In this document: piece after piece, positions 8,446 through 19,542 of the stretch
How positions within the stretch are numbered: the first letter of the stretch is position 1
How the letters are laid out: each line of letters starts with the position of its first letter
Source of the DNA: Deinococcus sp. Leaf326
Lineage (GTDB): Bacteria; Deinococcota; Deinococci; Deinococcales; Deinococcaceae
Length of the DNA stretch: 64,000 bases
NCBI RefSeq assembly: GCF_001424185.1
Contig: NZ_LMOM01000043.1
Span: 8,001-72,000, forward strand
Direction of reading: 5' to 3'
Made by a program: the position numbers and the translations under genes
Notes under the pieces: model-generated
Seen by the model: the letters and a program-made list of their open reading frames with translations, nothing else
Told to the model about the DNA's origin: nothing
The model's database searches: none

Positions 8446-11055
8446 TCAGTTACGCACGGTCAGGGTCAGGGTGGCCTCAGGGGCCTGCGAGACGGCGGTG
8501 CCGCGCGGACGCACCTCGTAGGTGACGCGACTCTCGCTTCCCGAACGGCCTCCCGGATTGCTCGTGTAGCTCCAGGCGCAGCCTTCGCCCAGCGTCACGG
8601 TGCGGGTGCCGATCACGCGTTCGCCGCGCTTGACGGTTACGGTGTAACCCTCGCCGCTGCCCACCCCGCCAAAACGGTAAGGCGCGGACACGGTCTCGCC
8701 GTCTTTCAGACTCACGGTCAGGGCCTCGGTGCAGGTCGCGCCCGCCTCTGCGCCGGTAGCGGCCGCGTTGGCAGTCACGGTCAGGGGCAGGCTGGCGGCC
8801 TCCTGACCGTCCGCGCCGCGCAGGACGTAGGTCTTGGCGCCGGGCGTAGCGGCGGGGACCGCCAGGGTCCAGGTGCCGTCCACGCCGACCGTCACGTTGC
8901 CGATGCTCGTACCGTTCTCTAGGACCTCGTAACTCTGTCCAGCCGGGCCAGTCCCGCTCAGCGTGAGACCAGCGGCCGAGACTTCGGCCCCGTTGGCCGG
9001 CTGACCGAAAGCGACTGCACCCTCGGGAGGCGCGGCCGTGTTGGCCGCAACAGAAGCAGCAGCGCCCGCTACACCGGTCGTGTCGGTGCCGGCGTTACCC
9101 GCCGTAGCCGGGGAGGAGGCGTCTGCCGCGCCCGCGTCCGTCGCCGTTCCCGAACCAGACGCCGCGTCAGCGGGAACCGTCTCTGCTTCCGTACCCGCCG
9201 CCGCGCTCCCCGTGTCCGAAGTGGTACCCGTGCCCGAGGTGTCGCCGTCGCCGGTCACGTTCACCTTGAATTCGCTGCGTACACCCTCGCCACCGATCAC
9301 GCTGTAGGTGTGCTCACCGGGGGTCGGAGCGGGCAGCTCAGTGCTCCAGTTGCCGCTGGCGTCGGCCGTCGCCGTGCCGACCTCCTGCCCCTGGTCCTCA
9401 ATACGCAGCGACTGGCCTGCAGTCGCCGTGCCGCTCATGGTGAAGGCCTGGGCCGGAAGTTCCGTCCCAGAGGCCGGGGACGTGACCACGATGCCGCTGC
9501 CCGCTGCGCTGGTGGTCGCCGCGCCGGTGCCCGTCTGGGCAGCGTTGTTGTTGCGGTTGACCACCCAGCAGCCCCCCAACAGCAACAGCAGCAGTAGGGG
9601 AATGAGCCACCACGGAAAGGCCCGCCGCTTTTCGGGGACCGGACTTGCGGGTGGAGGAGTGATAGGCGCAGCCGGGGCCGGTGGTGTGGGGGCGGCGACG
9701 CGGGTGGGTCCAGAGGCCGGAGCCGCGCGCGCGATCACCTCGGGCGGCCTGGTGCCGCCGGCAACTGCGCCGCCCGCTAGAGTTGCGGCACCCAGAAGTG
9801 CTGTCAGGCCCCCCATGCCCGAAGGAATCAGACCCGGAAGCTGCGGCCCCAGGGCGGTGAGCTCGGTGCTCAGGCCGGCGGCGTCCAGCGAGCGGGCCTG
9901 AGCGTGGCGAGCCACCAGCGCAAGCACGAGCGGCGTCAGGAGGGCCAGCAGGCGCCCGGCACTCGCTCCGCTGCCCCCGAGCGCCGTGCCCAACCGGCCT
10001 GTCATGGCCTCGAAGTTGCCGAACAGGCCGCCCAGCAGCCCCCGGCCCTGGCCTTCCAGGCGCGCCATCTCGGCCGAGTCACCCAGCAGCGCCGTATTCA
10101 GGCCACCCTCCGGTGTGGTCAGACGGTCAAATCCCCCGCCCTGACGCAGCAGTTCGGCAGCCCCCGACGGCGAGCTTCCCTTGCCGGCCACGGCGTTCAG
10201 GACCACCGGTAGCGCGCCGGCCACCGCGCGGCTGCTCGTGCCCGCACTGAAGCCCCCCGCCCGGCCGATCTGGTCAGCAGCCCGGCCCGAGAACTGCGCG
10301 CGGATCAGCTCCAGCAGGCCAGCCGTCTCCAGGGCGCCGACCGCCGCCCCAGCAATAGCTGGCTCGGGCATAACGCTCTCAGGCGCAGAGACGTGGGCAG
10401 GTACAGGCTCAGGTGAGGCTGCCTTGGTGAAGGAGACGGCCGAAGTGGTGCTGGGGGCGGCTTCGACCAGGGGGTCCGGGACGGAGGTCAGCGCCGGGGT
10501 CACGCCGGCAGGCAGGTCGGCACCGGGTAAGAAAGGCTCTCCGGGTACTGGGTCCAGGCCGGGAACTGGGCCGACCTTCCTCTGGGCACCGGTCACTGCT
10601 GCAACGGCGCCCGCCGCACTCAGGCCGCTCAGGTTTAGCGGCGCCGTCTCCATCCCGTAGAAGGCCTGGGTCATGTCCTCCTGCTGACCCAGACGACTGA
10701 GAAGCAGTGGCAGGGCCATGTGCAACAGGCGGACTTCGCCCGCTTCGCCGGCAGGTGCCGACTCCCCCAGCAGTACCGGGGCCAGCAGCGCGCCGGCCTG
10801 TTCGAGGTGCCCGGCCCCGTCGGGATCGTCGAGCACCTCGGTTACCGGGCCGAAAACGGGCAGATTGTCCACCGCCTCCTGAACCTGCGCGCGTCCCTCC
10901 GGCGTACCCGCGTGGGCCGCCAGGGCGCCGAGCTGCCTGGGGAGTCCGGCCGCGAGCGTGTGGGCTGCCGCCTGCGGGCCGAGACCAACGGCCTCGCCCA
11001 GACGTGTGGCGGCGCCCCCGCCGAAGTAATTCTGAAGGTCTTGCGTGATGGTCAT
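8446..11055 (-). CDS. Large membrane protein: DUF937 regions, one transmembrane helix, C-terminal Ig-like domains
   Basis: 869 aa. Residues 1-130 and about 240-420 look like DUF937 (YidB-like) helical domains, for example MTITQDLQNYFGGGAATRLG and ELLRQGGGFDRLTTPEGGLN. A Pro-rich linker leads to KRR and one membrane helix (about 480-498), followed by two bacterial Ig-like repeats (about 518-600 and 690-770, sharing LSGTGPAGQS / MSGTATAGQS) and a third beta domain with two Cys. The helix orientation suggests a cytoplasmic DUF937 part and an exported Ig part. Low-complexity Ala/Gly/Thr linkers join the repeats. ATG 11055 follows GAGGAG. A CRP-like site lies 58-73 nt upstream. Function unknown. 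Confidence 0.8.
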   Translation of the reverse strand: MTITQDLQNYFGGGAATRLGEAVGLGPQAAAHTLAAGLPRQLGALAAHAGTPEGRAQVQEAVDNLPVFGPVTEVLDDPDGAGHLEQAGALLAPVLLGESAPAGEAGEVRLLHMALPLLLSRLGQQEDMTQAFYGMETAPLNLSGLSAAGAVAAVTGAQRKVGPVPGLDPVPGEPFLPGADLPAGVTPALTSVPDPLVEAAPSTTSAVSFTKAASPEPVPAHVSAPESVMPEPAIAGAAVGALETAGLLELIRAQFSGRAADQIGRAGGFSAGTSSRAVAGALPVVLNAVAGKGSSPSGAAELLRQGGGFDRLTTPEGGLNTALLGDSAEMARLEGQGRGLLGGLFGNFEAMTGRLGTALGGSGASAGRLLALLTPLVLALVARHAQARSLDAAGLSTELTALGPQLPGLIPSGMGGLTALLGAATLAGGAVAGGTRPPEVIARAAPASGPTRVAAPTPPAPAAPITPPPASPVPEKRRAFPWWLIPLLLLLLLGGCWVVNRNNNAAQTGTGAATTSAAGSGIVVTSPASGTELPAQAFTMSGTATAGQSLRIEDQGQEVGTATADASGNWSTELPAPTPGEHTYSVIGGEGVRSEFKVNVTGDGDTSGTGTTSDTGSAAAGTEAETVPADAASGSGTATDAGAADASSPATAGNAGTDTTGVAGAAASVAANTAAPPEGAVAFGQPANGAEVSAAGLTLSGTGPAGQSYEVLENGTSIGNVTVGVDGTWTLAVPAATPGAKTYVLRGADGQEAASLPLTVTANAAATGAEAGATCTEALTVSLKDGETVSAPYRFGGVGSGEGYTVTVKRGERVIGTRTVTLGEGCAWSYTSNPGGRSGSESRVTYEVRPRGTAVSQAPEATLTLTVRN

Positions 11056-11112
11056 AGGCGTCTCCTCGTTCTGGGGGCCAGGCGGCAGGTGACCCCGCCG
11101 GCCGGGGCACAT

Positions 11113-11128
11113 TGTGTGGCAGTTCACA
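11113..11128 (-). promoter_or_regulatory. CRP-family (possibly DdrI-like) binding site
   Basis: TGTGT-N6-TCACA, one base away from the CRP consensus TGTGA-N6-TCACA, centred about 65 nt upstream of the DUF937/Ig gene start. Deinococcus has CRP-family regulators, including DdrI. Found by eye; occupancy is unproven. Confidence 0.4.
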
Positions 11129-11226
11129 CGGCAGTGAGTCCACCGTACCCCACAGCGGCCCTCCCCCGCCTCAAAGGCCCGTGAACGTTCGCTAAGGTTC
11201 GGGGGTCGCTGGGCGGCCTGTGGGCT

Positions 11227-11232
11227 TACCCT
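11227..11232 (+). promoter_or_regulatory. Likely -10 box of the sulfurtransferase gene
   Basis: TACCCT, 5 nt before ATG 11238. Confidence 0.3.
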
Positions 11233-11237
11233 GGGGC

Positions 11238-12161
11238 ATGACCGCTCCTGCTTACCCGCTGAAGTCGGCCGCGTGGCTGCTCGACCACCTCGATACCCCC
11301 GAAGTGCGCGTACTCGACTGCCGTTACGCCCTCTCTGACCCGCTGTTGGGCCGCCTGGCCTATATGGAGAACCACATTCCCGGCGCCGTCTATGCCGACC
11401 TGGAAACCGACCTGAGCGGCCCGGTGCAGGACGGCGGTGCGGGGGGCCGTCACCCGCTGCCCGACCCGGAGACCCTGGCGGCGTGGCTGGGCAGCATAGG
11501 CATTGGGAACGGCAGCGTGGTCGTGTGTTACGACGATCCTTCGGGCGGTCAGGGCTTCTATGCCGCGCGGGCGTGGTGGCTGCTGCGCTGGCTCGGGCAC
11601 CGGGAGGTCTATGTTCTCGACGGGGGCTATCCCGCCTACCGCGCCGAGGGCGGTGAGGTGACGGCCGAGGAGCCGGCGCCTGCCCCAGTCACCTTTACCC
11701 CCAGCGTCCGCCCCGAGCTCGTCGCCACGGCGCAGGACGTGGCCGAGCGGCCGGAGGGCACGCTGCTGCTCGACTCGCGCGCGCCCGAGCGGTACCGCGG
11801 CGAACGCGAACCTATCGACGCGCACGCCGGGCACATTCCGGGTGCCGTGAACCGCGACTGGTCCGGCGCCCTGAACGCCTACGGTCACTGGCGCGACGTG
11901 GAAGCGCAGGCCGCTCGCCTGGACGCCGGCCAGTCCCCCACCATCACCTATTGCGGCAGCGGCGTGAGCGCGGCGCCCAACCTGCTGGCCCGCGAACTGG
12001 CCGGCGTGCCGCTGGGGCCGGACAACCGGCTGTATGCGGGCTCGTGGAGTGACTGGATCAGCGACTCCGCGCGCCCGGTGGCGACCGGTGACTTCAGCAC
12101 GGGCGACGAAGTGGTAGGGCCCCGCCCCGAGACCCTGACCGGCGAGCCCGCCCCGTCCTGA
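11238..12161 (+). CDS. Two-domain sulfurtransferase (rhodanese/3-mercaptopyruvate type)
   Basis: 307 aa, the usual length. Two rhodanese folds: an inactive N-terminal copy ([20 protein letters not shown], with [16 protein letters not shown]) and an active C-terminal copy ([28 protein letters not shown]). The catalytic loop is [16 protein letters not shown](S/T)A loops are typical of mercaptopyruvate sulfurtransferases, whereas thiosulfate enzymes usually have CRKGVT, so mercaptopyruvate is the likelier donor. Activity on thiosulfate cannot be excluded. ATG 11238 is 5 nt after a TACCCT box. Confidence 0.9.
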   Translation: MTAPAYPLKSAAWLLDHLDTPEVRVLDCRYALSDPLLGRLAYMENHIPGAVYADLETDLSGPVQDGGAGGRHPLPDPETLAAWLGSIGIGNGSVVVCYDDPSGGQGFYAARAWWLLRWLGHREVYVLDGGYPAYRAEGGEVTAEEPAPAPVTFTPSVRPELVATAQDVAERPEGTLLLDSRAPERYRGEREPIDAHAGHIPGAVNRDWSGALNAYGHWRDVEAQAARLDAGQSPTITYCGSGVSAAPNLLARELAGVPLGPDNRLYAGSWSDWISDSARPVATGDFSTGDEVVGPRPETLTGEPAPS

Positions 12162-12297
12162 CCCGGACTCCGGTGCGGCCGAAGCGTCCCAGGGGCAGCC
12201 TCGGCCAGCCCCAGGCCAGAGGGGTTGGAGGGCTTGCGCAGCTGCCAGCGCCGCCCGCCTCGGACCAGCCTCAATCTCTTCAAGGAGTTCCGGCTCT

Positions 12298-13524
12298 TCA
12301 GGAGACTCCGGGCGCCGTGACCTCGGCCGTCACCTCGCCGTCGGCGAACTCCAGGCGCAGGGCCGTGCCGGGCCGCAGCCCCGCCGCGCGCGTCACGACC
12401 TCGCCGCCTGCACCACGGACGAGAGCGTAACCGCGGGCCAGCGTGCGTCCGGGAGTCAGGCCCAGCGCCTGACGCATAAGGGCGTCCACCTCCAGGGCCG
12501 CGCGGTCGGCGGCGCGCCGGGCAGCCAACCCGGCCCGGTCGTGTGCCCAGTCGGCTGCCGCCGCTGCGTCCACCAGCACCTGCGCCGCATGGGCGCGGAT
12601 GGTCCGGGCATCCTCCTGGGCCTGGGCCGCCGCCGCCGCGACGGTGCGCACGATCAGGGCCGCTGCCTTGCTCGGCGTGTCGGTCCGCACGCAGGCCACC
12701 TCATCGGGCAGGGTGTCGTCGCGGGCGTGGCCTAGACCCGTGATGACCGGCGCGGGAAAGGTCGCTAGGTCGCGCGCCACCCCCAGGTCGTTGAGCCAGG
12801 CCAAGTCTGTTACAGCCCCGCCCCCGCGGATCACGACCAGGGCGTCGAGCGGGGCCTCGGCGTGGGCCTCGCGCGCCTGCGAGATGACCGCTCCCAGGCT
12901 GGCCGACGCCGACGGTCCCTGGAAAGTGGCCTCCAGGTACACGAATTCGGTGACTCCGGCGGCCTCCAGCGGATCGGTCTCGCGCCGGAAGTCCCCCAGT
13001 CCCGCCGCCCCGGTGGGCGAGATGACCGCCACGCGGCCGAAGTCGGTCGGCGGGGGCAGCAGGCGGTTCAGGCCGTAGACCCCCTCGGCGACCAGGGCCG
13101 CCCGCAGGGCGTCGAGGCGCAGCGCGGCGTCGCCCAGGGTGTATTCGGGCGAGAGGTCGAGGATATTGAGCGAAAAGCCGTACTGCGGATGAAAGTCCGG
13201 CTGACAGAACAGCAGCACCTTGAGGCCGGCGGTGAGGCCGCCCCCGGTCGCGCGGCGGAACTTGCCCTCCGTCTCGAACCGGTCGCGCGCCCACAGCGTC
13301 GCGCGGCATTTGGCGACCTCGCCGCCCTCACCGAGCTGCACGAGGTCGAGGTACAGGTGGCGCCGGTCGGTGAGGCTGGCGATCTCGGCGCGCACCCACA
13401 CCGCTCCCGGTACCCCGCGCGCGATGACCTGACCGACATACGCCAGAACGTCCGCAAGGTCGAGAAACTGCTCGGGAGGCCGGGCCGGCTCGGCCTTCTT
13501 GCGGCTCCGGCGCCCGGCAGTCAC
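12298..13524 (-). CDS. xseA: Exodeoxyribonuclease VII large subunit
   Basis: 408 aa. The N-terminal OB domain ([23 protein letters not shown]) binds single-stranded DNA. The catalytic region includes [33 protein letters not shown] and [18 protein letters not shown], then an Ala-rich coiled coil and the barrel-like end (TLARGYALV). It degrades single-stranded DNA with XseB, whose gene is not seen here. Its start overlaps the crcB stop by 4 nt, so the two are probably co-transcribed. Confidence 0.93.
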   Translation of the reverse strand: MTAGRRSRKKAEPARPPEQFLDLADVLAYVGQVIARGVPGAVWVRAEIASLTDRRHLYLDLVQLGEGGEVAKCRATLWARDRFETEGKFRRATGGGLTAGLKVLLFCQPDFHPQYGFSLNILDLSPEYTLGDAALRLDALRAALVAEGVYGLNRLLPPPTDFGRVAVISPTGAAGLGDFRRETDPLEAAGVTEFVYLEATFQGPSASASLGAVISQAREAHAEAPLDALVVIRGGGAVTDLAWLNDLGVARDLATFPAPVITGLGHARDDTLPDEVACVRTDTPSKAAALIVRTVAAAAAQAQEDARTIRAHAAQVLVDAAAAADWAHDRAGLAARRAADRAALEVDALMRQALGLTPGRTLARGYALVRGAGGEVVTRAAGLRPGTALRLEFADGEVTAEVTAPGVS

Positions 13525-13901
13525 AGCCGCGCTCCGAGCAGCCGGCCCGCGACGGCCGCGCCCAGCCCCAGCACCACGCTGACGGCCGCGTAGGTCAGGG
13601 CCCAGGCCACCTGGCTGCGCAGCAGCAGGCCGTCGATCTCAGTGGTGAAGGTCGAGAAGGTCGTGAAGGCCCCCAGTACCCCCGTGCCGAACGCCACGCG
13701 CGCCGCCTCGGGCCACACGCCCCGGCCCACGAGCGCCAGGGTCAGGCCCAACAGAAAGGACCCCCCCACGTTGATGGCCAGCACGGCGAGCGGCAGCCCC
13801 GTGCGGGTAGTGAGCGGCAGCAGGGCCAGCACCACCCCCTGACGCAGGCCCGCGCCCAGCGCTCCGCCCGCGAGCAGCCACAGCCACAGCGACAACTTCA
13901 T
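13521..13901 (-). CDS. crcB: Fluoride channel (CrcB/Fluc)
   Basis: 126 aa with four hydrophobic helices. Family signatures are [12 protein letters not shown] at the start, the conserved Asn in [13 protein letters not shown], and the pore segment [19 protein letters not shown] with the Phe-box phenylalanines and central Na site. It works as a dual-topology dimer exporting fluoride. No fluoride riboswitch was recognised upstream. xseA follows with a 4-nt overlap. Confidence 0.94.
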   Translation of the reverse strand: MKLSLWLWLLAGGALGAGLRQGVVLALLPLTTRTGLPLAVLAINVGGSFLLGLTLALVGRGVWPEAARVAFGTGVLGAFTTFSTFTTEIDGLLLRSQVAWALTYAAVSVVLGLGAAVAGRLLGARL

Positions 13902-13961
13902 GGGCGCAGCATAGGCGGGCCGGGCGCGCGCGATGGTGGGCCGGGGCGGGCCCGGACGCGG

Positions 13962-14390
13962 TCAGTCGAGCTCGACCAGGGTGTTGGTGAAGCTCATGTA
14001 GACCTCCGCGTGGTCGCCGCCCTCGTCGTCGTTGCGGAGATTGAGCTGATGGTTGGTGGCGGCCGGGTTGTGGGCGGTGTTGCGGACCACCACGATCTCG
14101 AAACTGCCCGTGCCGTCGAGGTCGTTCGTACCTTCGGACGTGCCCTCGAACAGCCGGCCGTCGCCGTGCACCGTGACGCGCCCGTCGCGCGCCGCCTGCG
14201 CCCGGAAATCGAGCTCGACCCTGCACTCTCCGCCCCAGCGCACCGGGGTCAGGCTGAAGAACGAGGCGGGCTGGTCCTCGTTCAACACAAGGCTGAAGCG
14301 CTGGGTATTGTCGACGTGTTCGTCGGACTCGGGCCAGTTCTCGTCGTCGGTTCCCTTCACATTGATGATGGCAGTGACCAACCGGCTCAT
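13962..14390 (-). CDS. Hypothetical beta-rich cytoplasmic protein
   Basis: 142 aa, not recognised. ATG 14390 has a strong GGGAGG site upstream. The sequence alternates beta-like stretches ([36 protein letters not shown]) with acidic turns ([26 protein letters not shown]). It has no signal peptide. The pattern suggests a small beta-sandwich or jelly roll, possibly metal-binding through the acidic loops, but nothing firmer can be said. Confidence 0.65.
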   Translation of the reverse strand: MSRLVTAIINVKGTDDENWPESDEHVDNTQRFSLVLNEDQPASFFSLTPVRWGGECRVELDFRAQAARDGRVTVHGDGRLFEGTSEGTNDLDGTGSFEIVVVRNTAHNPAATNHQLNLRNDDEGGDHAEVYMSFTNTLVELD

Positions 14391-14600
14391 GTGGACCTCC
14401 CCTGTGCGTTCCCTCCGCAGTGAATGGGCGAAACTTCCGTCCGGGCCGCCGCCTGCCTGCACGCCACCTCCCCGGCCCGCACCGGAACTCCGGGGTCTGG
14501 GGCCACTCATGGCCCCAGCCTAGGCCGTGGGGCGTTGCTCCGGCGTTGCGGAACGCCTGCGCATCCGGCGGCCATCCATCCCACAGTCACGCCGCGCGGA

Positions 14601-14606
14601 TAGCAT
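14601..14606 (+). promoter_or_regulatory. Likely -10 box of the corA-like gene
   Basis: TAGCAT, 8 nt before ATG 14615, with no Shine-Dalgarno sequence. Confidence 0.35.
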
Positions 14607-14614
14607 GGACAGCG

Positions 14615-15532
14615 ATGATCCGCGCCAAGCGTCTGGACAATGGGCAGGCCCTGGAGTGGACCGGGCAGTCGGAGGGGGTCTGGGTGGACGCCCACGACCC
14701 CACGCCCGAAGAACTCGCGCGTCTACGCGCCGCCTTTCCCCTCAACCGCCTCGCGCTCGACGACGCCCTGGAACGCGGCCACTGGTCGCGCGCCGAGCAG
14801 TACCCCGAGCATTCATTCATCACGGTGCGCAGCTTCACGCGGCCGGCCGACCCCGACGAGTTCACCGAGCGCCTGAGCCTGTTCGTATTTCCTCACGCCG
14901 CCCTGAGCCTGAGCCACACCGGCACCCTCGCGCTGACGGCCGTGTGGGAGCTCGTGGGACGCGACAGCGTAAACACGGCGCAGGAGGTGACCTACGAGCT
15001 GCTCGACGCCACCGCCGACACCTTTTTTCAGCTCAGCGACGCATTGGAGGCGCGGGTCGAGACGCTCGAGGAACAGGTGTTCCGCGACCAGCGCAGCAAC
15101 CCGGTGGGGCCGGTCTTCGAGCTCAAGCACCTGCTGGCCCAGGCCCGGCGGCTGGCGAGCGAGGCGCGCGAGGCGACCGCGCTGCTGGGCCGCCACGCAA
15201 CCGGCACGAGCGCCGACCTTGTGCGCTACCGCGACGTGCAGGACAGCTTCACGCGCGTGAGCAGCCGCCTCGACGGGCTGCGCGACTTCCTGACCAGCCT
15301 GCTCGACCTGCACCTGAACCTCCAGAGCCAGCGCATGAACGAGGTGATGCGCACCCTGACGGCCGTAAGCGTCATCTTTCTGCCCCTGACCTTTCTGGCA
15401 GGCGTGTGGGGCATGAATTTTGAGCACATGCCCGAACTCAAGAGTCCCTACGGCTACCTCTTCGCGTGGCTGAGTTTCGCGGCGGTCGGGGGCGTGCTCG
15501 CGGTGTACTTCAAGCGCCGGGGCTGGTGGTGA
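14615..15532 (+). CDS. CorA-family divalent cation transporter
   Basis: 305 aa. A soluble alpha/beta N-terminal domain, a long stalk helix ([51 protein letters not shown]) with the signature GMN tripeptide at the end of TM1, and TM2 ([19 protein letters not shown]) ending in a basic RRGWW tail. The pentameric family moves Mg, Co or, in ZntB-like members, Zn. The extracellular loop [11 protein letters not shown] resembles the Mg type (MPEL). Confidence 0.9.
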   Translation: MIRAKRLDNGQALEWTGQSEGVWVDAHDPTPEELARLRAAFPLNRLALDDALERGHWSRAEQYPEHSFITVRSFTRPADPDEFTERLSLFVFPHAALSLSHTGTLALTAVWELVGRDSVNTAQEVTYELLDATADTFFQLSDALEARVETLEEQVFRDQRSNPVGPVFELKHLLAQARRLASEAREATALLGRHATGTSADLVRYRDVQDSFTRVSSRLDGLRDFLTSLLDLHLNLQSQRMNEVMRTLTAVSVIFLPLTFLAGVWGMNFEHMPELKSPYGYLFAWLSFAAVGGVLAVYFKRRGWW

Positions 15533-15542
15533 ACCGGGAAGG

Positions 15543-16454
15543 CTAGAGGCGCGGCAGCAACGTCACGATGACCGCGACCGTGACCACCGAGGTCAGGGTT
15601 GAGAGCAGGACCACGCCCGCCACGGTGTCGGTGTCGCCGCCGTACTCGCGGCCCAGCAGCAGGGCATTGACGGCCGTAGGCATTCCGGCCGAGAGCACGA
15701 GTACCGCGAGCGCCTCGTGCCGGAGCCCGGCCAGCGTGCCCACCCCCAGCGCAACGAGCGGCCCCCCGACGAGCCGCGCCGCCGCCGCCAGCCACAGCCG
15801 CCCGTGCAGCCGCGGCCAGCCGCCTGCGCCCAGTTGCAGCCCCAGCGAAAGCAGCACCATCGGCAGGGTCGCCTGTGACAGCAGCTCGACCCCCCGCGAC
15901 ACGCCCGCCGGCACGGGCAGGTGTAGCAGCCGCCACGCCAGGGCCACGAGCGCCACCGTGATGGCCGGCAGCCGGAACAGGGTCTGGAGCAGGCCCCACA
16001 CGCCCCGGCTGGCCGCGCCGCCGTACAGCACCGGCCCGACCACGTACATCCCGACGAACGACATCAGAAAGAGCAGCGTGGCCCGGTCGAACCCCGCCTG
16101 CCCGAAGGCGAACAGGGCGATGGGCAGCCCCATGTTGCCGCTGTTCCAGATGCCCACACTGGCCGCGAGACTGCGCTGCTCCGGCCGGGAACGGCCCACC
16201 CCACACAGCCACCCCAGCCCGACGCACAGCACGAGTACGCCCAGGTAGGCGCCGCCGAGTTGCAGGGCCTCGGCGGCGCGCACAGGGGTGGTCAGGACCG
16301 TGTTCAGCACGAGCGCCGGGCTGAGCAGGTACAGCGTGACCCGCGAGATGGTGGCCTGATCGATAGGCAGGCGCGAGGAGAGCAGCGCGCCCAGTCCCGC
16401 CACCAGGATCACCGGAAAGAGGACGGTGCCGAGCGCTTGGAGCATGATGCCCAT
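15543..16454 (-). CDS. AEC family transporter (auxin efflux carrier type)
   Basis: 303 aa with about ten hydrophobic helices. Recognisable family segments are the N-terminal YLLSPALVLNTVL, the NSGNMGLPIALFAFG motif with the broken helix, and SAGMPTAVNALLLGREYG in the second half. Bacterial members export or import organic acids such as malate. The ligand cannot be told. It is a single gene downstream of the bkd terminator. Confidence 0.88.
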   Translation of the reverse strand: MGIMLQALGTVLFPVILVAGLGALLSSRLPIDQATISRVTLYLLSPALVLNTVLTTPVRAAEALQLGGAYLGVLVLCVGLGWLCGVGRSRPEQRSLAASVGIWNSGNMGLPIALFAFGQAGFDRATLLFLMSFVGMYVVGPVLYGGAASRGVWGLLQTLFRLPAITVALVALAWRLLHLPVPAGVSRGVELLSQATLPMVLLSLGLQLGAGGWPRLHGRLWLAAAARLVGGPLVALGVGTLAGLRHEALAVLVLSAGMPTAVNALLLGREYGGDTDTVAGVVLLSTLTSVVTVAVIVTLLPRL

Positions 16455-16481
16455 GCTGGCACGGCGGCAGCGTGCAAAACT

Positions 16482-16504
16482 GCCCGTGTCCGGGGAACAC
16501 GGGC
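16482..16504 (-). terminator. Rho-independent terminator of the bkd operon
   Basis: Perfect 8-bp stem GCCCGTGT/ACACGGGC with a 7-nt loop, followed on the minus strand by AGTTTTG. It lies between the E2 gene and the AEC transporter. Confidence 0.7.
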
Positions 16505-16564
16505 GGCGCTAGGTCTGCCGGATCGGCAAGACGTGGCAGGGAGATCTCCCCCACCCTCTGCGCC

Positions 16565-18097
16565 TTACAGCGCTTCGAGCATGAGGCGGTCGGGGTTCTC
16601 CAGCAGGCGGATGACCTCCTTGCAGAACCGGGCGGCCTCGGCGCCGTCCACGAGGCGGTGGTCGAAGGACAGCGACAGGTACATCATGTGCGCCACGACG
16701 ATGTTGTCGTCCTCGTCCACGATGGGCCGCTTGACGATGCTGTGCACGCCCAGGATCGCCGCGTCGGGCACGTTGATGATCGGGAAGGAGAACAGCGCCC
16801 CGATGGACCCGATGTTGGTGATGCTGAAGGTGCTGCCCGCCAGTTCGTCGGGGGCGAGCTTGCCCGCCTGCGCCCGCCCGGCGAGGTCGGTGACTTCGCG
16901 CGCGAGGTCGAAGATGCTCTTGTGGTTCACGTCGCGCAGCACCGGCACGGTCAGGCCGGCGTCGGTCGCCACCGCCATGCCGAGGTTGTAGTAGCGCTTC
17001 TGCACGATCTCGCCCGTCGCCTCGTCAAAGGAAGTGTTCAGGCTGGGGTACTTGCGCAGCGCGGTCGCCACCGCGCGGAAGATGAAGGGCAGGTACGACA
17101 GCCGCACGCCCGCCGCCTGCGCGTCGTCCTTGACACGGGCGCGGAACTCGACGAGGCGGGTCAGGTTGACCTCGTCCACCGTCAGGGTGCGCACGGTGTA
17201 GAGGTGCGAGGCCTGCATCTGCGTACTGATCGCCCGGCGCATTCCGCGCAGGGGCACGCGGTCTTCCAGATGCTCGTAGCCCTTGGGCGTGCGGTACTGC
17301 ACCGGGGGAACAGGCAGGCCGCTGCCCGACGGAGCGCGGGGTGCGGGCTGGGGCGCCGGGGCGGCAGGCGTGGGCGCGGCCTGCGCCGCAGCCGGGGCAG
17401 CCGCCACCGGCGCCGCCCGACCCGCTTCGCTGTGCGCCAACACGTCCTGCACCCGGATCCGGCCGTTGGGGCCGCTGCCACCGACCCCGGCCAGGTCCAC
17501 ACCGAGTTGGCGGGCCAGTTGGCGCGCGGCAGGTACCGCGAGAACCCGGCCGTCGGCCCTGGCCGCCGCTGCGGCCACCGGCCTACGCTCCAGTACGCCC
17601 GTGCCGGCGGTGCTGCTGCCCGGCGCGCCGCTGCCGCTGCGGCTCCCCAGACCCTGAACCTTGACCTGCTCGTCGCTGGCAAACGCCTTGAAGAGGCTGG
17701 CCGAGTCGTCGTCGGCCTTGGGCAGGTGCGTCGCCTCGACGATGCTGCCGCCGACCTGCTCACGCTCCTCCTGGGCCTGGGGGGGCAGAGTGTCGGCGGC
17801 CGGGTTGCCGGCACTGTCCTGGATGGCCTGCTCCGGGCTGGGCGTGGACGCGCCCGCCGCGCCGCCCTCGTCAATCACGGCGATGGCCGCGTGGACGGCC
17901 ACCACGTCACCCTCCTGCGCCAGCCGTTTGTGCAGCACACCCGCGACGGGACTGGGCAGCTCGACCGTCACCTTATCGGTCATGACCTCGCACAGGGGCT
18001 GTTCCAGGGCGATGTCGTCGCCTTCCTCGACGAGCCACTTCAGGATTTCACCTTCGACCACACTTTCGGCCAGTTCGGGCAGCAGCACTTCTTTCAT
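16565..18097 (-). CDS. bkdB: Branched-chain 2-oxoacid dehydrogenase E2, dihydrolipoyl acyltransferase
   Basis: 510 aa. One lipoyl domain (1-76) with the lipoylated K42 in MTDKVTVE, a long flexible Ala/Pro linker, a peripheral-subunit-binding domain (about 184-223, VPAARQLARQLGVDL) and the catalytic domain (about 265-510) with the active-site HRLVDG (H480, D484). It transfers acyl groups to CoA in the core of the complex. It is last in the E1-alpha, E1-beta, small membrane gene, E2 series. A branched-chain role is inferred from the separate E1-alpha/beta subunits; a pyruvate role is the alternative. No E3 gene is in the window. Confidence 0.9.
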   Translation of the reverse strand: MKEVLLPELAESVVEGEILKWLVEEGDDIALEQPLCEVMTDKVTVELPSPVAGVLHKRLAQEGDVVAVHAAIAVIDEGGAAGASTPSPEQAIQDSAGNPAADTLPPQAQEEREQVGGSIVEATHLPKADDDSASLFKAFASDEQVKVQGLGSRSGSGAPGSSTAGTGVLERRPVAAAAARADGRVLAVPAARQLARQLGVDLAGVGGSGPNGRIRVQDVLAHSEAGRAAPVAAAPAAAQAAPTPAAPAPQPAPRAPSGSGLPVPPVQYRTPKGYEHLEDRVPLRGMRRAISTQMQASHLYTVRTLTVDEVNLTRLVEFRARVKDDAQAAGVRLSYLPFIFRAVATALRKYPSLNTSFDEATGEIVQKRYYNLGMAVATDAGLTVPVLRDVNHKSIFDLAREVTDLAGRAQAGKLAPDELAGSTFSITNIGSIGALFSFPIINVPDAAILGVHSIVKRPIVDEDDNIVVAHMMYLSLSFDHRLVDGAEAARFCKEVIRLLENPDRLMLEAL

Positions 18098-18131
18098 AGG
18101 GAACCTCGTTGTGGAGATGTTTGCGGGCGCG

Positions 18132-18365
18132 TCAGCGCAGCCAGAAGGCGCGGATCAGGCCGTAGACGAACAGCAGCGCTCCCAGTACCTGAATCCAGCG
18201 CTCGCCCCGGCCGTACACCCAGGCCGCGGCGCCCAGCAGCGCGAACAGGGCGCCGATGAGCAGGCTCTGCCAGGGCTCGGCGAGGCGGTTGGCCAGGGCG
18301 TACAGCCCGAACCCGATCAGCAGGCCCAGGACGCTCAGGAGGGGACGCGACAACTCGAACTTCAT
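18132..18365 (-). CDS. Small membrane protein within the bkd operon
   Basis: 77 aa with three hydrophobic stretches (LSVLGLLIGFGLYALAN, SLLIGALFALLGAAAWVYG, IQVLGALLFVYGLIRAFWL). No family recognised. It lies 34 nt upstream of E2 and downstream of E1-beta on the same strand, so it is probably co-transcribed. Any link to branched-chain acid handling is only suggested by position. Confidence 0.7.
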   Translation of the reverse strand: MKFELSRPLLSVLGLLIGFGLYALANRLAEPWQSLLIGALFALLGAAAWVYGRGERWIQVLGALLFVYGLIRAFWLR

Positions 18366-18504
18366 GCTTCAGGCTACGGGAGATCGGTTGGGCCGAACTG
18401 CATTCCGAATCTTCTGGAAAGTCGCGGGAAGATTGTGCATTCCGTCCAGCCCACCTGCCGCTTCTCGCTCCGCTCGGAAAATCATTCGTCATGACTTCCG
18501 CGGT

Positions 18505-19538
<1,034 letters not shown>

Positions 19539-19542
<4 letters not shown>

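Noticed and set aside
11948..12283. Minus-strand frame of 111 codons covering the gap after the sulfurtransferase
   Set aside because: Mostly antisense to the sulfurtransferase, Pro/Ser/Arg-rich, no ribosome site.
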